Shown here one piece after another: positions 25,943 to 37,300 of a stretch of DNA of 64,000 nucleotides. Made by a program: the position numbers and the translations under genes. This stretch comes from Glycine soja (taxonomy: Eukaryota; Streptophyta; Magnoliopsida; Fabales; Fabaceae). Each line of letters opens with the position of its first letter. The first letter of the stretch is position 1. The DNA is taken from the NCBI RefSeq assembly GCF_004193775.1, contig NC_041010.1, positions 44,071,562-44,135,561 of the forward strand. Reading direction: 5' to 3'. The notes under the pieces were generated by a model, which saw only the letters and a list, made by a program, of their open reading frames with translations, was not told where the DNA came from and searched no databases.

Positions 25943-28681
25943 TGCTGCTTCCTGTGAATGCATTGTAACGATGGATAATAAAATATTTTATACTATCATC
26001 TGTGTACAAGTTGATTATACAATTAATAGTAGTTATTGTATTCATCTTTTCCATGTCCTTCCGAAATTGTTCAAATGTTTATTATTAGGAAATAAATAAT
26101 TTGCTAGGTACAGTTATTGTATACTCTCTTTTTGTCCCAAAATAAATGTTATTTTAGGTTAGAATGTTTTGTACAAGAAAATCTTATAAATAGATAAAAA
26201 GAATAGTAATTCTATAAAATTAATCTTATTTAATAAATAAAATAAAATAATATTAATATTTGAAAAAAAAATAAAAATAACATTTATTAGGAATATTGAT
26301 AAAAAAAAAATAATTACGTAAAAAAGTTAAATATTATATTTATTTTATGATAATTTTTTTCTCTTATTTTAGAACCGAGGGAATATGTTTAAGAGTTATT
26401 TCATCTAAATTGGATTAATATTTAGAATACATACACTATATAAATGGTAGGGTAATTGGTTTTTATAATAATTATTTTTAATTGATTAAAAAACTAAAAA
26501 ACTTCTATAATGACATTATTGTAATGCATGCCTACAAAACTCTAATATTTATTATATCTATATTATATTCTAAAAATCTGTTACTATACTATATATTTAG
26601 GGACCATTTTACATTATTTCAGTTGTAGTTGATTGAATACCACTTCATTATTAGTATAAAAATAAATGGGAATTTAAAAATACTTATTATTTATGCCTCA
26701 AACAAAATGTTTTTTTTTTTGCTTAAAATGATTTTCCAATGTTAATTACTTACTTTCATATAAAAAAACCTTTTATTAATAAATGTAATTTATTGGGCAT
26801 AAAATATGCTCATTCAAAGCCTGATCATACAATATGAAGAAATAACTTACCAAGTTTTCAAAGGTCGCGCAACAAACAAGGGGTCAGCACAATTGCTAAA
26901 TTAAATTGAATTTTCGGTCCTTAATTACTGTCACGGTTACATTTGACTAACTTGATCCTTTTAGAACTACGAGTAGTCCCAAAGTGTGTGTCTCGGGATC
27001 TGAGTGTTGCGTATTACCCTTCAATATATTTAGATACCAAATGTCAGAAAATGACAGATATATACAGGTGATGTGATATAATAAAAGTAGGAAAAACATA
27101 AAGAAAACATCAAACTAAATTATTAAAATGTTGTCTGAAACATATTTAAAATAATTTAGATGAGATAGTTGGATTATAAAACATATAATGGTAATGTGAT
27201 AATTAATTAATTAATCCATGGTGTGAATGCATACATTCGTACAGGAATGCATCGGTTAGCCATTAAGTAACGTACTTCAATGGGTTTTTTAAGGCTTGAT
27301 TAGATTAAATAACTTAAATTACATTCCCCAATTCTAGTTGGCAACCAAACATAATTACACTAGTATAATATTTGTTACTGGCTTCAGGCATTGGGAGCTT
27401 GTGTGTGAAATTCCGAACTATGACAAAGGGTCATACATATTTTGACACCTTAATATTTCTACCATATAGGCATATATAGGATATTAAGGCGCCTCTTCGA
27501 GCTGTGTAGGTTCTTCAGATTGGAGGTCAAGTAATATTCACTTATGTATCAACTGTTTTACCATTTCCACTGTGCAGTTTTAATTTTTTATTTTATTTTA
27601 TAGAATCGGTCTTGTTCAAACCCAACGGTCACCACTATTACTTGTCAAAGGGTTACCATGTACTATTGCACCTTTTCAACTACTCTAAGTAATTGTTAAT
27701 TATTACCTTATAATAGGCCAAAAAGTAAGCCTAATCCCTCTGTTGCAAGACTTATTCGATGCTTGAACTTGATGCTGCAAAACTAACACAATCAATTAAC
27801 TCTTATATAATGTTTATTGGACAAATTTAATTCCAAATAAATTTCGACTTTGAAACTGTTTTGGAAAAAATTTCACCATAAATTGTAGACTTTAACTTGA
27901 TGCTGCTAAACATTTTTTTAAGAATGCAAAACTAACACGATCAACTAACTCTTATATAATATTTACTGGATAAATTCTATTTTTTGTTCTTCTAAATTTT
28001 TTAAACTCGAATTTAGTCTCCAAAAAAACTTTGTTCTACTTCAGTCCTTCAAAATAAAATAAAAACATTTTATTGTTCATCCAACATGCTAATTAACATC
28101 ATTAGTGCCATTGCGTACATGGCAAATAGACATTCACGTTTAATGAGTCAATTAGTATTTTTTTTAACGAGGGATTGCCATATCATTAAATTGATATGCA
28201 TAACCATTTTTAAAAGAACAAATTAGGAAACGCTTAATCACGAACTATGAACCCTAGAATTTTCAAACTACCTTTGTCAAAGAAGGTTGTCATGCAGGCG
28301 TGATCGCAGGTGTTTGGTGTAGCTCTAGCTAGTCTCGTTGTTGATCTCGTACAGAGGGAAATGAATAGTTCATCATCATGTTTTTGTGGAGGAGAGTAGC
28401 AGGTTGGAGATCTTCTACCTCTTCAACGCTTAATCACAAACTATGAACCCTAGAATTTTCAATTAGTAATGTTGACTGAATAATTATAAATCCTCCCACA
28501 CTATCCTCTTATACAATTTTTCCTACTATCCTTGTATTTATTTTTTATTCAATACTTACTATTAGAGGTAATATGAGGATTTGTAAGATGATTTAGTAGG
28601 AGGATATAGCAGTACTCATGTTGATTATTTCAAATAGTGTGAGGATAGAGAATTTTGGAGATGTGGAAGCTAGGAGGTAAG

Positions 28682-29047
28682 TGATATGTTTCTCAGTTAT
28701 AGGACTGAGAACCTCCTCAAGAATAGAAAGAGAAAGGAAATAGATTGTAAGTTATTTCATTCATGCCCATGGAAAGGACCTTCGTACAGCCTATATCCCC
28801 AAATCTTACAATGAAATCTAATGAAATCTCGTAATTGGAATTGCATAACAGAATTGAAAATACACTAGTGGCGTGGCCTTCTAGAAGCAAGCAAGAGAAT
28901 CTTTATTTGAAGAGGATGTGGTCACGAAACTTGGCTGGTAAACGGGTAGCACGAGCAGGTCTCATATCAGGCCCAATAACCACATTCTCAGTGTTCCCAG
29001 TTGGCCCAGAAGCATCATTCACAGTTGGGCTTGTATCAATTGTATCA
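28682..29047 (-). repeat. 3' LTR of the Ty3 element
   Basis: A 366-bp direct repeat. In element orientation its first ~145 bases are also coding sequence: the polyprotein frame continues through the polypurine tract into the LTR and ends at a TAA at 28905-28903. Confidence 0.95.
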
Positions 29048-32000
29048 ATACCATCCCCATCAAAACCAACCTTGTCCTCAAGGTTGTAAACAACTTGAAT
29101 TTCACTCCAATTCTCCCAAGATGTATCATCTGGATGAAGACCATCCCATTGCACCAGAACCTACGAGACTTTGTTACCAGCATCATTGGTGACAATTCTT
29201 GAAGCCAAGAGAGCCAAAGGAGTGATGATGGGATGATTGTCTACAGAATTCTCAGGTAACTCAGTGACTGTGGGGGGAATGGAACCAACATATGGCTTCA
29301 AAAGTGAGCAATGAAACACATTATGGATTTTGGCATTTGAAGGGAGTTCTAATTTATAGGCCACAGGACCTAGCCGTTCTAAAACACGATAAGGACCATA
29401 ATATCTTTTGTTGAGCTTGTTGTACTTACCCCCAGAAACAGATGACTGCCTATAAGGTTGAAGCTTCACATGGACCCATGAACCAACCTCATAAGAAACA
29501 TCACGGCGCTTGCCATCAGCTATTGCTTTCATACGAGTCTGTGCCTTGGCTAAATTAACACGCAACAACTCCAAAACAGCCTCTCGGTCATTCAGTAATG
29601 CATCAGTAGCTGCCACACTTGACGCACCAGCAACATAAATAGGCAGGGAGGGAGGAGGCTTACCAAACACCACTTGAAAGGGTGTCATACCAGCAGAAGA
29701 ATGAAAAGCAGTATTATAGTGGTATTCTGCCCAAGGTAGGTACTTGTGCCAAAGAGAGGGTTTATGATGAACAAATGCACGTAAATATTGCTCAATGGTG
29801 CGATTTGTTACCTCGGTTTGGCCGTCGGTTTGCGGATGATAAGAAGAGCTCATGCGAAGCAAAGTGCCACTGAATTTGAACAACTCGGTCCAAAACTTGC
29901 TAATGAAAATAGGATCCCGATCCGAAATGATGCTCTTAGGTAACCCATGGTGCTTGCAAACCAGATTGACAAAAAGTTCGGCCACTTTAAATGCCGTATA
30001 ATTAGAAGGAAGGGCTCCTAAATGCACATATTTGGAAAAACGATCAACCACAACCAGCATAACAGTGAATCCCCCTGAATTGGGCAGTCCCGTGACAAAG
30101 TCCATGGAGATGTCCTCCCAAACATTGGAAGGAGTGGGCAATGGCTGCAAGAGACCCGCAGATTTGCTAGTGGAATACTTGGTTTGTTGACAGACCATGC
30201 ACTTACCAACGAATTCCTTTATGTCCTTGCGCATTGATTCCCAACAAAAGTTAGCTGAGAGTCTTTTCAATGTCTTCACAACTCCAGCATGACCCCCTAT
30301 GGGTGTTTCATGGAATTCCTTCAACAGCAACGGAATAAAACGTGATCCCGAAGGAATCCAAATTCTTCCTTTTTTAAGCAGCAGGCCATTAGACAAGGAA
30401 AACTCAGGAAGACTGGCTGGATCAGCAACTAATTGAGCACTATAATTCTGATACACCGAATCACTAGTGATGTCTTGGCGAAGTTCATCAATGAAAAGAA
30501 ATTGGGGAATTGAAAGTAAGTTCAATTCTGCTGGTGGAAGCTCAAAGCATCGTGACAAGGCATCTGCCACTATATTTGTTTTTCCCGGTTTATACTGGAT
30601 GTCATAATGGTAGCCTAACAATTTAGACAAATAATATTGCTGCTCGGGGGTCTGTATAACCTGAGTTAGCAGCTCTTTCAAGCTCCTATGATCTGTCTGA
30701 ATCACAAAGTAATGGCCCAAGAGATATTGGCGCCAACGCTTGACTGCGCAAGTAATAGCGTGTAGTTCCCTGATGTATGTTGATGCCTTGGACAGACGTG
30801 GACAGAACATTTTGCTAAAATAAGCGATAGGATGGTCGCCCTGTAACAAGACAGCGCCCATAGCAAGACCAGAGGCGTCTGTTTGGACTATAAAAGGCTG
30901 CTCAAAATCAGGTAAAGACAGCACAGGGGCTGTTGCCAAGGCTTGCTTGAGTGCAACAAAAGCCTGTCGAGCCAACACACTCCATTCAAAAGCATTTTTC
31001 TTTAAAAGATCAGTGAGTGGGTGTGCTATATGAGCATAATTCTGGACAAACCGGCGATAGAACCCTGCCAAACCTAAGAAGCCACGCAGCCCCTTAACAG
31101 TCTTCGGTGCTGGCCAGTCGAGAACCCCCTGAATCTTGGAAGGATCTGGTGCTACAGTACCATTACAAACCACATGACCCAAGTACCCAATCTGAGATTG
31201 ACCAAAAGAGCATTTAGAAGGCTTCAAGTGCAAATGATGAGCTTCCAATATAGAGAAAACCTTTGCCAAATGGTCTAAGTGAGCCTCTGGCGTAGAACTA
31301 AACACCAAGATGTCATCAAAGAACACAATTACCGTCTTACGCAGTAATGATCTGAAGATATCATTCATGGTTGCTTGAAACGTTGAAGGAGCGTTACAAA
31401 GACCGAATGGCATGACACAATATTCATAATGGCCGTCATGGGTGCGAAATGCGGTCTTGTGCACATCTTGAGGGGCAACACGGATCTGGTGGAATCCGGA
31501 AGTGAGGTCTAGTTTGGAAAAAATCCTCGCATGACCAAGTTCATCCAATAACTCGTCAATAGTGGGCAAAGGAAATCGGTCACGAACTGTGAGAGCATTC
31601 AAAGCACGATAGTCCACACACATACGCCAAGAACCATCTTTCTTCTTCAACAACAATATCGGTGAGGAGAATGGACTAGTGCTTGGTTGAATCCAACCGG
31701 AGCTAAGAAATTTGGCCACTTGGGTCTCTATTTCAAGCTTTTGTGAATGAGGGTAACGATAGGGACGGACGGATACAGGGGCAGTGTTTGGCAAGAGGGG
31801 TATGGTGTGGTCAGTAGGCCTTGATGGGGGTAAGGAGGTTGGTTCTGTGAATATATGTTGGTAACGGTCAATTAAGGTTTGTATTTGGGAGTCAATTGGG
31901 GTGGTCTCGGGTATTATTAGAGAGGGTTTGGGTGGGTGGTGGTCTGTATCTAGATAGGAAGGTGTTTGTTCTAGTATTTGGAGTGAGTAAAGGTGGGCTT

Positions 32001-33441
32001 CGGGTTCTAGACGGGCCATTTTTTGAAAGCAATGGAGGCTCACAGAGGGTGTTGGAGAAGCACCTTGCAACACAACACAAGAGTTGTTGTGGAAGAAAGT
32101 CATGGTTAGGGTGGTGTAATTCATCAAAATCGGACCCAATTGTTTCAACCATTGTGCTCCTAATACGATATCAGACCCACGCAAATCCAAGGAATACAAA
32201 TCAAGCTGAAATGAATTATTCTGTATCAACATCGTCACATCATGGCATACCTTATCACAGAGAAGCTCTTGGCCACTACCCACCAGAACACGAAAAAGGG
32301 GAATGTCACTGCGATTCAACCCCAGGGTCAGAGCAAGCGAGTTTTTGATGAAGTTATGAGTGCTTCCTCCATCAACAAGCACATGAACCGAATGCGAACC
32401 TATCATTCCCACCACACGAAAAGTGTCCGCAGCATAAGAACCCGATAAAGCATGGAGACTTAATTGAGCGGCCTGAATTTCAGAATCACCCGGGTCCAAA
32501 AGATCAACTGCTTGCTCCAATTCACTTGTTAAAGGATCATCATCACTATTAGCAACCATCAAAAAAATACGAGCACCACATTTGTGTTGCCGTGACCATC
32601 GTTGGTCACAATTAAAACAGAGCCCCTTCTCACGACGCTCGTCCATCTCCGCACTAGATAGGTGACGGAATCGTGGCTTTGCCGCCGGTGTTGGTAAGAG
32701 GCCAGCGGTGTTCGTCGAAGGAGGTGTGGAATCGGAACCCCCTTTGATGAGTTCCTTCGTCGGAGTTGACGAAGAATGCCACACTTTTGAACGGGACATG
32801 CGAGTGATGTCTTGTAGCTTGTCTTCTTGCAACCGGGCTAATCCAGCTGCCTGAGAAATGGTGAGTGGTCTCTGTGTAAGCACCTCACGACGAATGTCCA
32901 TGCGAAGGCCCGAGACGAAACAGCTGAGCAGATCTGCCTCTGATAGACCCTCCAAACGATTAGCAAGGGCTTCAAATTCGGTGAGGTAAGCTGTCACGGT
33001 GGAGGACTGAGTGAGCTTGAAAAGCTTCCCTCGAGGGTCATCGAACGCGGTAGGTGCAAAACGTGTCTCCAACGCCGTGAGAAACTGGTTCCACGACACG
33101 ATTTGGCGGTTGCGATACATCCACTGGTACCACGCGAGAGCGGCGCCGTCAAGATAAAACGAAGCAATAGTGATTCTCTCCTCCTCAGGCGTCTGATGGT
33201 AGGTGAAGAATTGGGAGATCTTGAAGATCCATCCAGGAGCGTCGTCGCCGGAGAAGCGAGGAACATCCAATTTAAGCCGTGGACGGTAAGCTGATTCCGC
33301 GGTGGATCGTGTGGAAGAAGATGCGTTAGGGTCATCCAAACGTTTCCAGACAGCTTCCAAACGAGTGGAAATGGTGGCTAACTGACGAGCAAGCTCCTCG
33401 TTTGAGGGCGGCGGAGGAGCAGTGTGCCGTGGGGTAGTCAT
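28903..33441 (-). pseudogene. Gag-pol polyprotein of the chromovirus, one in-frame TAG
   Basis: The ORF opens at the ATG at 33441 and runs 1426 codons to a TAG at 29163-29161. It continues in the same frame for another 85 codons to a TAA at 28905-28903. Order with rough residues: Gag (1-250, WYQW region); zinc knuckle near 275 (CFNCDQRW...HKC); protease near 355 (LVDGGSTHNFI); reverse transcriptase near 590-760 (VFFDDILVFS); RNase H (VQTDASGLAMGAVL); integrase with an H-H-C-C finger (ending CMVCQQTK) and D-D-E core (ISDRDPIF, HPQTDGQTE); and a chromodomain. The TAG falls inside the chromodomain, between NDAGNKVS and VLVQWDGLHP, so the translated product would lack its chromatin-targeting end. 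Everything before it appears intact. Readthrough is possible but unsupported by an obvious context. Confidence 0.92.
29048..29058 (-). other. Polypurine tract of the Ty3 element
   Basis: The minus strand reads GGGGATGGTAT immediately before the TG of the 3' LTR, the expected place for plus-strand priming. The same bases also encode part of the polyprotein tail (GDGI). Confidence 0.7.
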
Positions 33442-33452
33442 GGAGGGAGTGG

Positions 33453-33469
33453 CTCAATGAAAGCACCAA
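33453..33469 (-). other. Primer-binding site of the Ty3 element
   Basis: Directly inside the 5' LTR, the minus strand reads TTGGTGCTTTCATTGAG. A TGG-starting site complementary to a CCA-ended tRNA is expected here. It is not the common initiator-Met pattern (TGGTATCAGAGC), and I did not identify the tRNA. Confidence 0.7.
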
Positions 33470-33835
33470 TGATATGTTTCTCAGTTATAGGACTGAGAAC
33501 CTCCTCAAGAATAGAAAGAGAAAGGAAATAGATTGTAAGTTATTTCATTCATGCCCATGGAAAGGACCTTCGTACAGCCTATATCCCCAAATCTTACAAT
33601 GAAATCTAATGAAATCTCGTAATTGGAATTGCATAACAGAATTGAAAATACACTAGTGGCGTGGCCTTCTAGAAGCAAGCAAGAGAATCTTTATTTGAAG
33701 AGGATGTGGTCACGAAACTTGGCTGGTAAACGGGTAGCACGAGCAGGTCTCATATCAGGCCCAATAACCACATTCTCAGTGTTCCCAGTTGGCCCAGAAG
33801 CATCATTCACAGTTGGGCTTGTATCAATTGTATCA
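33470..33835 (-). repeat. 5' LTR of the Ty3 element (upstream in element orientation)
   Basis: A 366-bp direct repeat with TG...CA ends on the plus strand, ending GTATCAATTGTATCA. I find no difference from the copy at 28682-29047. Confidence 0.95.
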
Positions 33836-33840
33836 GTAAG

Positions 33841-34654
33841 TGTTAGTTTTTTTTTTCTGTTGGTGTGGGCGAAACTTGAAGACAACTCAGAGCTTTGTTT
33901 CTGCTAGCATGATGTTGCTATTTCTAATTTTTATCCCCTTATTTTTTAAAATTTATGATTTTAATCTTCCTAATTTTAATTGAGACATTTAATTCTCACT
34001 TTTAATAATTTTAGGATTTTAGTCTTTCATTTTTTAATTAAAATATTTAATCTTTCACTTTCAAAAAAACCTACAATTTTAATCTTTGTATCCAATTTTA
34101 AATATTAATCTATATACTTTATAAACATTAACCGATACATGTCTATTTATTATTCAAATAATAAATATTTTTTAAAATTATTTAATTGCTAACAAGTTTA
34201 ATTTATTAGAAATAAAAAAAAAAGTTCACACTCAAATATGAAAATAAAAAGAGGAACTAAAATAATAGATTTAAAAAAAATTGGGAAAAAAATACCCCAA
34301 TTAAAAAAATAAAGAGACTAAAATTGTGAATTTCTAAAAATAAGAACTAAATATCTCAATTAATAGAAAAACTAAAATCACAAATTTAAAAAAATAAGGA
34401 GACAAAAATTACATTTTAGAGTTTCTTTTATTGTTTAGAGATCCTCATGATAAATTCATATTTGATGAATTTATGTGCTTGGCTTCATTATTTAATAAAG
34501 AGAAAAGGAGTTATAAGAAGTTATAAAAACAACAGAAATATTACTATAATTTTACGTTATAGTATTAAATAAACACATACTTACAATAAATTAATATATT
34601 CAGTTGCATATATTTTAATAAATTGATAAATAAAGCAATACACGCGCGCGCGCG

Positions 34655-34746
<92 letters not shown>

Positions 34747-35122
34747 ATCATCAATTATTATTTTAAGTAAACTAGTATGAATTATACTACATTTAATTAT
34801 ATATCTAAAAATATTGATTTTTAATTATTATTTTCATAGAATATATTTTAACGTAATCAAATTAAAAAATAATATATATATATATAACTAAAATAGAATA
34901 AAACAAATATTTAAAATATATTTGAAAATCTTTTAAAAAAAACTAACGGTAATATTAAATTAAATGAACTAAACTTTATATTTTGATATAAGAGGAAAAT
35001 AACAATATAATACTCGCATCTCTAGGGGAGAGTAATGTAATTTATTATATATTTTAACTTATGAGAAGAGAGAACAATATAATAGTCTCATCTAGATGGG
35101 AGTGTAATATACTTTAACAGTA
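33841..35122. other. AT-rich spacer with compound microsatellite
   Basis: No gene. It contains the CG/CA/TA repeat listed separately and low-complexity A/T sequence. Confidence 0.6.
34642..34741. repeat. Compound (CG)n(CA)n(TA)n microsatellite
   Basis: About 7 CG units, then about 6 CA units, then some 37 TA units without interruption. Alternating purine-pyrimidine sequence throughout. Confidence 0.95.
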
Positions 35123-35529
35123 TTAAATTAAATAGATTAAACTTTCTATTTTAATATTAGTCCATTTGCCTGTGTCTTGAGCAGGACCTTTTATATTGAA
35201 TGTAAATACAAGAAGGAAAAAAATAGAGATAATGAGTACAAAAAATATGTAAAAATTGTTAATATTTATTGGATATATATAATACTCAAGAACAAAAAAC
35301 ACGCGATTAAATATGTAATAGAACACAAAATGAGCCGTAATTAAGTTAAGCATTACATCAACATATTTAAAATAAATGAGTAATTCTTTATTTTATTTTT
35401 TCTAATAATAAGATATTCTCACAATTAAAATCATGAAATTAATTATTCAAAAAAAATATCGGTTAAGGATAAACTTATCTCCTTAAATGTATTGCTCTAT
35501 TCACATATATACATAATCATAATCATGTG

Positions 35530-35690
35530 TCAAATCTCACATGTGGTTAAAAGGACACAACTTACTTGTACCATACCATATGAGTAGTAAATATTTTTAT
35601 TAGTGCTTAAAAGGACAAAAGCTACTTGTCCACTTTTACCACACCATATGGGTAGTAGATATTTTTATTAGTACTTTAATATTTAAAGTT
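35530..35690. repeat. Imperfect tandem repeat of ~65 bp
   Basis: Two diverged copies share blocks such as CTTAAAAGGACA, ACTTGT, CATATG-GTAGTA and ATATTTTTATTAGT. No coding content. Confidence 0.6.
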
Positions 35691-36200
35691 TGCGCATTTA
35701 AAATATTGCAACATATATTAGATTAATAACTTTTCAAATATAATTTTAAATATTTTTATTAGTATTATAATATTTAAAATATTTTTAATGTCAACAGTCA
35801 AGGTCAAGCATTTTTTGAAAAATGTCAAATACAATTTTTTGAAGACTTTTCAATTATTGAATTTCATTATCACTAAATAGTTTAATGCTAAAAATAGAAT
35901 ATACTCCATTTGAAGATAGTAAGTATTTCATATGTTCCAAAATAAGTGTGATTCTTAGGTTGTTTTTACATAAATTAAGAAAAGTTAATAAATAAATAAA
36001 AAGTATTGATAGTTTTATAAAACTAATTTTATTAAATAGATGAAAGATAATAATATCAATATTATATCAAAAACTAAAGTGATATTTATTAAAAGTATGA
36101 ATAAAAAATAATTAATATTACATTAAAAATAGATATTTATTTTGAAATTATTTTTTTCTCGAATGCAACTCTTTATCTTGGATATTATTACCTATCATAA

Positions 36201-36992
36201 TGAAGACTTTTCAATGATTCATCAAACAATAAAGTGTAATTACCAAAAATATTCATCCATTTGAAAAAAAATACATTAAATGATTGCTAAAAATAAAATA
36301 CATTAATTCTAATAATAAATACTTTTAAATAACCCATTAAATTAAACAATAAATTTTAGATTGGAAAAAAATATTCAAACAATACTATTTTGTTTTGTTT
36401 TAAACAATAAAAATATTTTATTTTATTTTTCATATAATATTAATATTTAAAAATTAAAAATATTAAATGTAATAAATGAATGAACATATTCAAAAGAAAT
36501 TTAATTGTAAAAATAATTTTCTGTTTTGACTTTTGTTATTTTTAATAACTAACACAATAAATGTAAATAAATAAATGTATCATGATTAATAAATATGAAG
36601 ACTTTTCAATGATTCATCAAACAATAAAGTGTAATTACCAAAAATATTCATCCATTTGAAAAAAAAATACATTAAATGATTGCTAAAAATAAAATACATT
36701 AATTCTAATAATAAATACTTTTAAATAACCCATTAAATTAAACAATAAATTTTAGATTGGAAAAAAATATTTAAACAATACTATTTTGTTTTGTTTTAAA
36801 CAATAAAAATATTTTATTTTATTTTTCATATAATGTTAATATTTAAAAATTAAAAATATTAAATGTAATAAATGAATGAACATATTCAAAAGAAATTTAA
36901 TTGTAAAAATAATTTTCTGTTTTGACTTTTGTTATTTTTAATAACTAACACAATAAATGTAAATAAATAAATGTATCATGATTAATAAATAT
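36201..36992. repeat. Near-identical tandem duplication, ~395-bp unit x2
   Basis: The unit beginning TGAAGACTTTTCAATGATTC starts at 36201 and again at 36596. The copies differ by one extra A in an A-run and a few substitutions (TATTCAAAC against TATTTAAAC, ATATTAATA against ATGTTAATA). No coding content. The similarity points to a recent event. Confidence 0.93.
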
Positions 36993-37044
36993 GTATTCAC
37001 ATAAAAAAAACATTAAAACCATTAGAAACCAAAAACTTTCAATG

Positions 37045-37300
37045 AAACCCTAGCTACAATTGGATGCTTGTACATGGCGGCTCATTAAAAACCACCAACC
37101 CTTAAGTTTTGGCGGTTCATAATTCTTCTATAAAAGGACCCATTGAAGCTTTGTCAAAAACCCTAACCCGCATATCCTACCTATCCCTTCAGCGGCGGAA
37201 AGAGGCAAAGTGTGGTGAGGAAATGTGGAGGTGCGCATTGCTCATGGATTTTGTGGATCTGCTTTCACCAGATCCACCCCTAAACTCACCTGCTTAGTTA
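37045..37300 (+). promoter_or_regulatory. Orphan promoter-like island: telo-boxes plus TATA box
   Basis: In order on the plus strand: AAACCCTAG at 37045, TATAAAAG at 37129-37136, and AAACCCTAACCC at 37158-37169, where a 5' leader would be. This combination is typical of plant translation and ribosomal-protein gene promoters. The following GC-richer stretch (to about 37300) contains only a 24-codon ORF from the ATG at about 37225 (MWRCALLMDFVDLLSPDPP), which I do not recognise. It may be a relic promoter, a non-coding transcript or the 5' end of an unassembled gene. Confidence 0.4.

Larger units (their letters stand above)
25398..28681. other. Spacer between the WRKY gene and the Ty3 element
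   Basis: Apart from promoter motifs I see no gene. A short motif around ACTATGAACCCTAGAATTTT is repeated at about 28244 and 28440. The 3' edge carries the left target duplication of the retrotransposon. Confidence 0.5.
28682..33835 (-). mobile_element. Complete Ty3/gypsy chromovirus LTR retrotransposon (5154 bp)
   Basis: A full-length element in minus orientation. It has 366-bp LTRs at both ends, a primer-binding region just inside the 5' LTR (33469 downward, TTGGTGCTTTCATTGAG, TGG-initial as for a tRNA-CCA end), one long gag-pol ORF, and a polypurine tract (GGGGATGGTAT) at 29058-29048 abutting the 3' LTR. The pol order is PR-RT-RH-INT with a C-terminal chromodomain, which defines chromoviruses. 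The small size and short LTRs suit the Reina-like group, but that clade call is tentative. The two LTRs look identical base for base, so insertion was recent. One in-frame TAG interrupts the chromodomain. Confidence 0.95.
28677..33840. repeat. 5-bp target-site duplication GTAAG around the Ty3 element
   Basis: GTAAG is present at 28677-28681 and at 33836-33840, directly abutting the TG...CA LTR ends. This is the size expected for Ty3-type integrase. Confidence 0.93.

Noticed and set aside
31896..32348. 150-codon plus-strand ORF within the Ty3 element
   Set aside because: It is antisense to the reverse-transcriptase/protease part of the polyprotein and has no family features. It is a shadow of a conserved coding strand.
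33623..33907. 94-codon ORF shared by both LTR copies
   Set aside because: It is repeated only because it lies in the LTR. The meaningful reading there is the polyprotein tail on the other strand.
36201..36992. CRISPR-like or satellite array
   Set aside because: Only two long abutting copies with no spacers; a simple tandem duplication in a plant genome.
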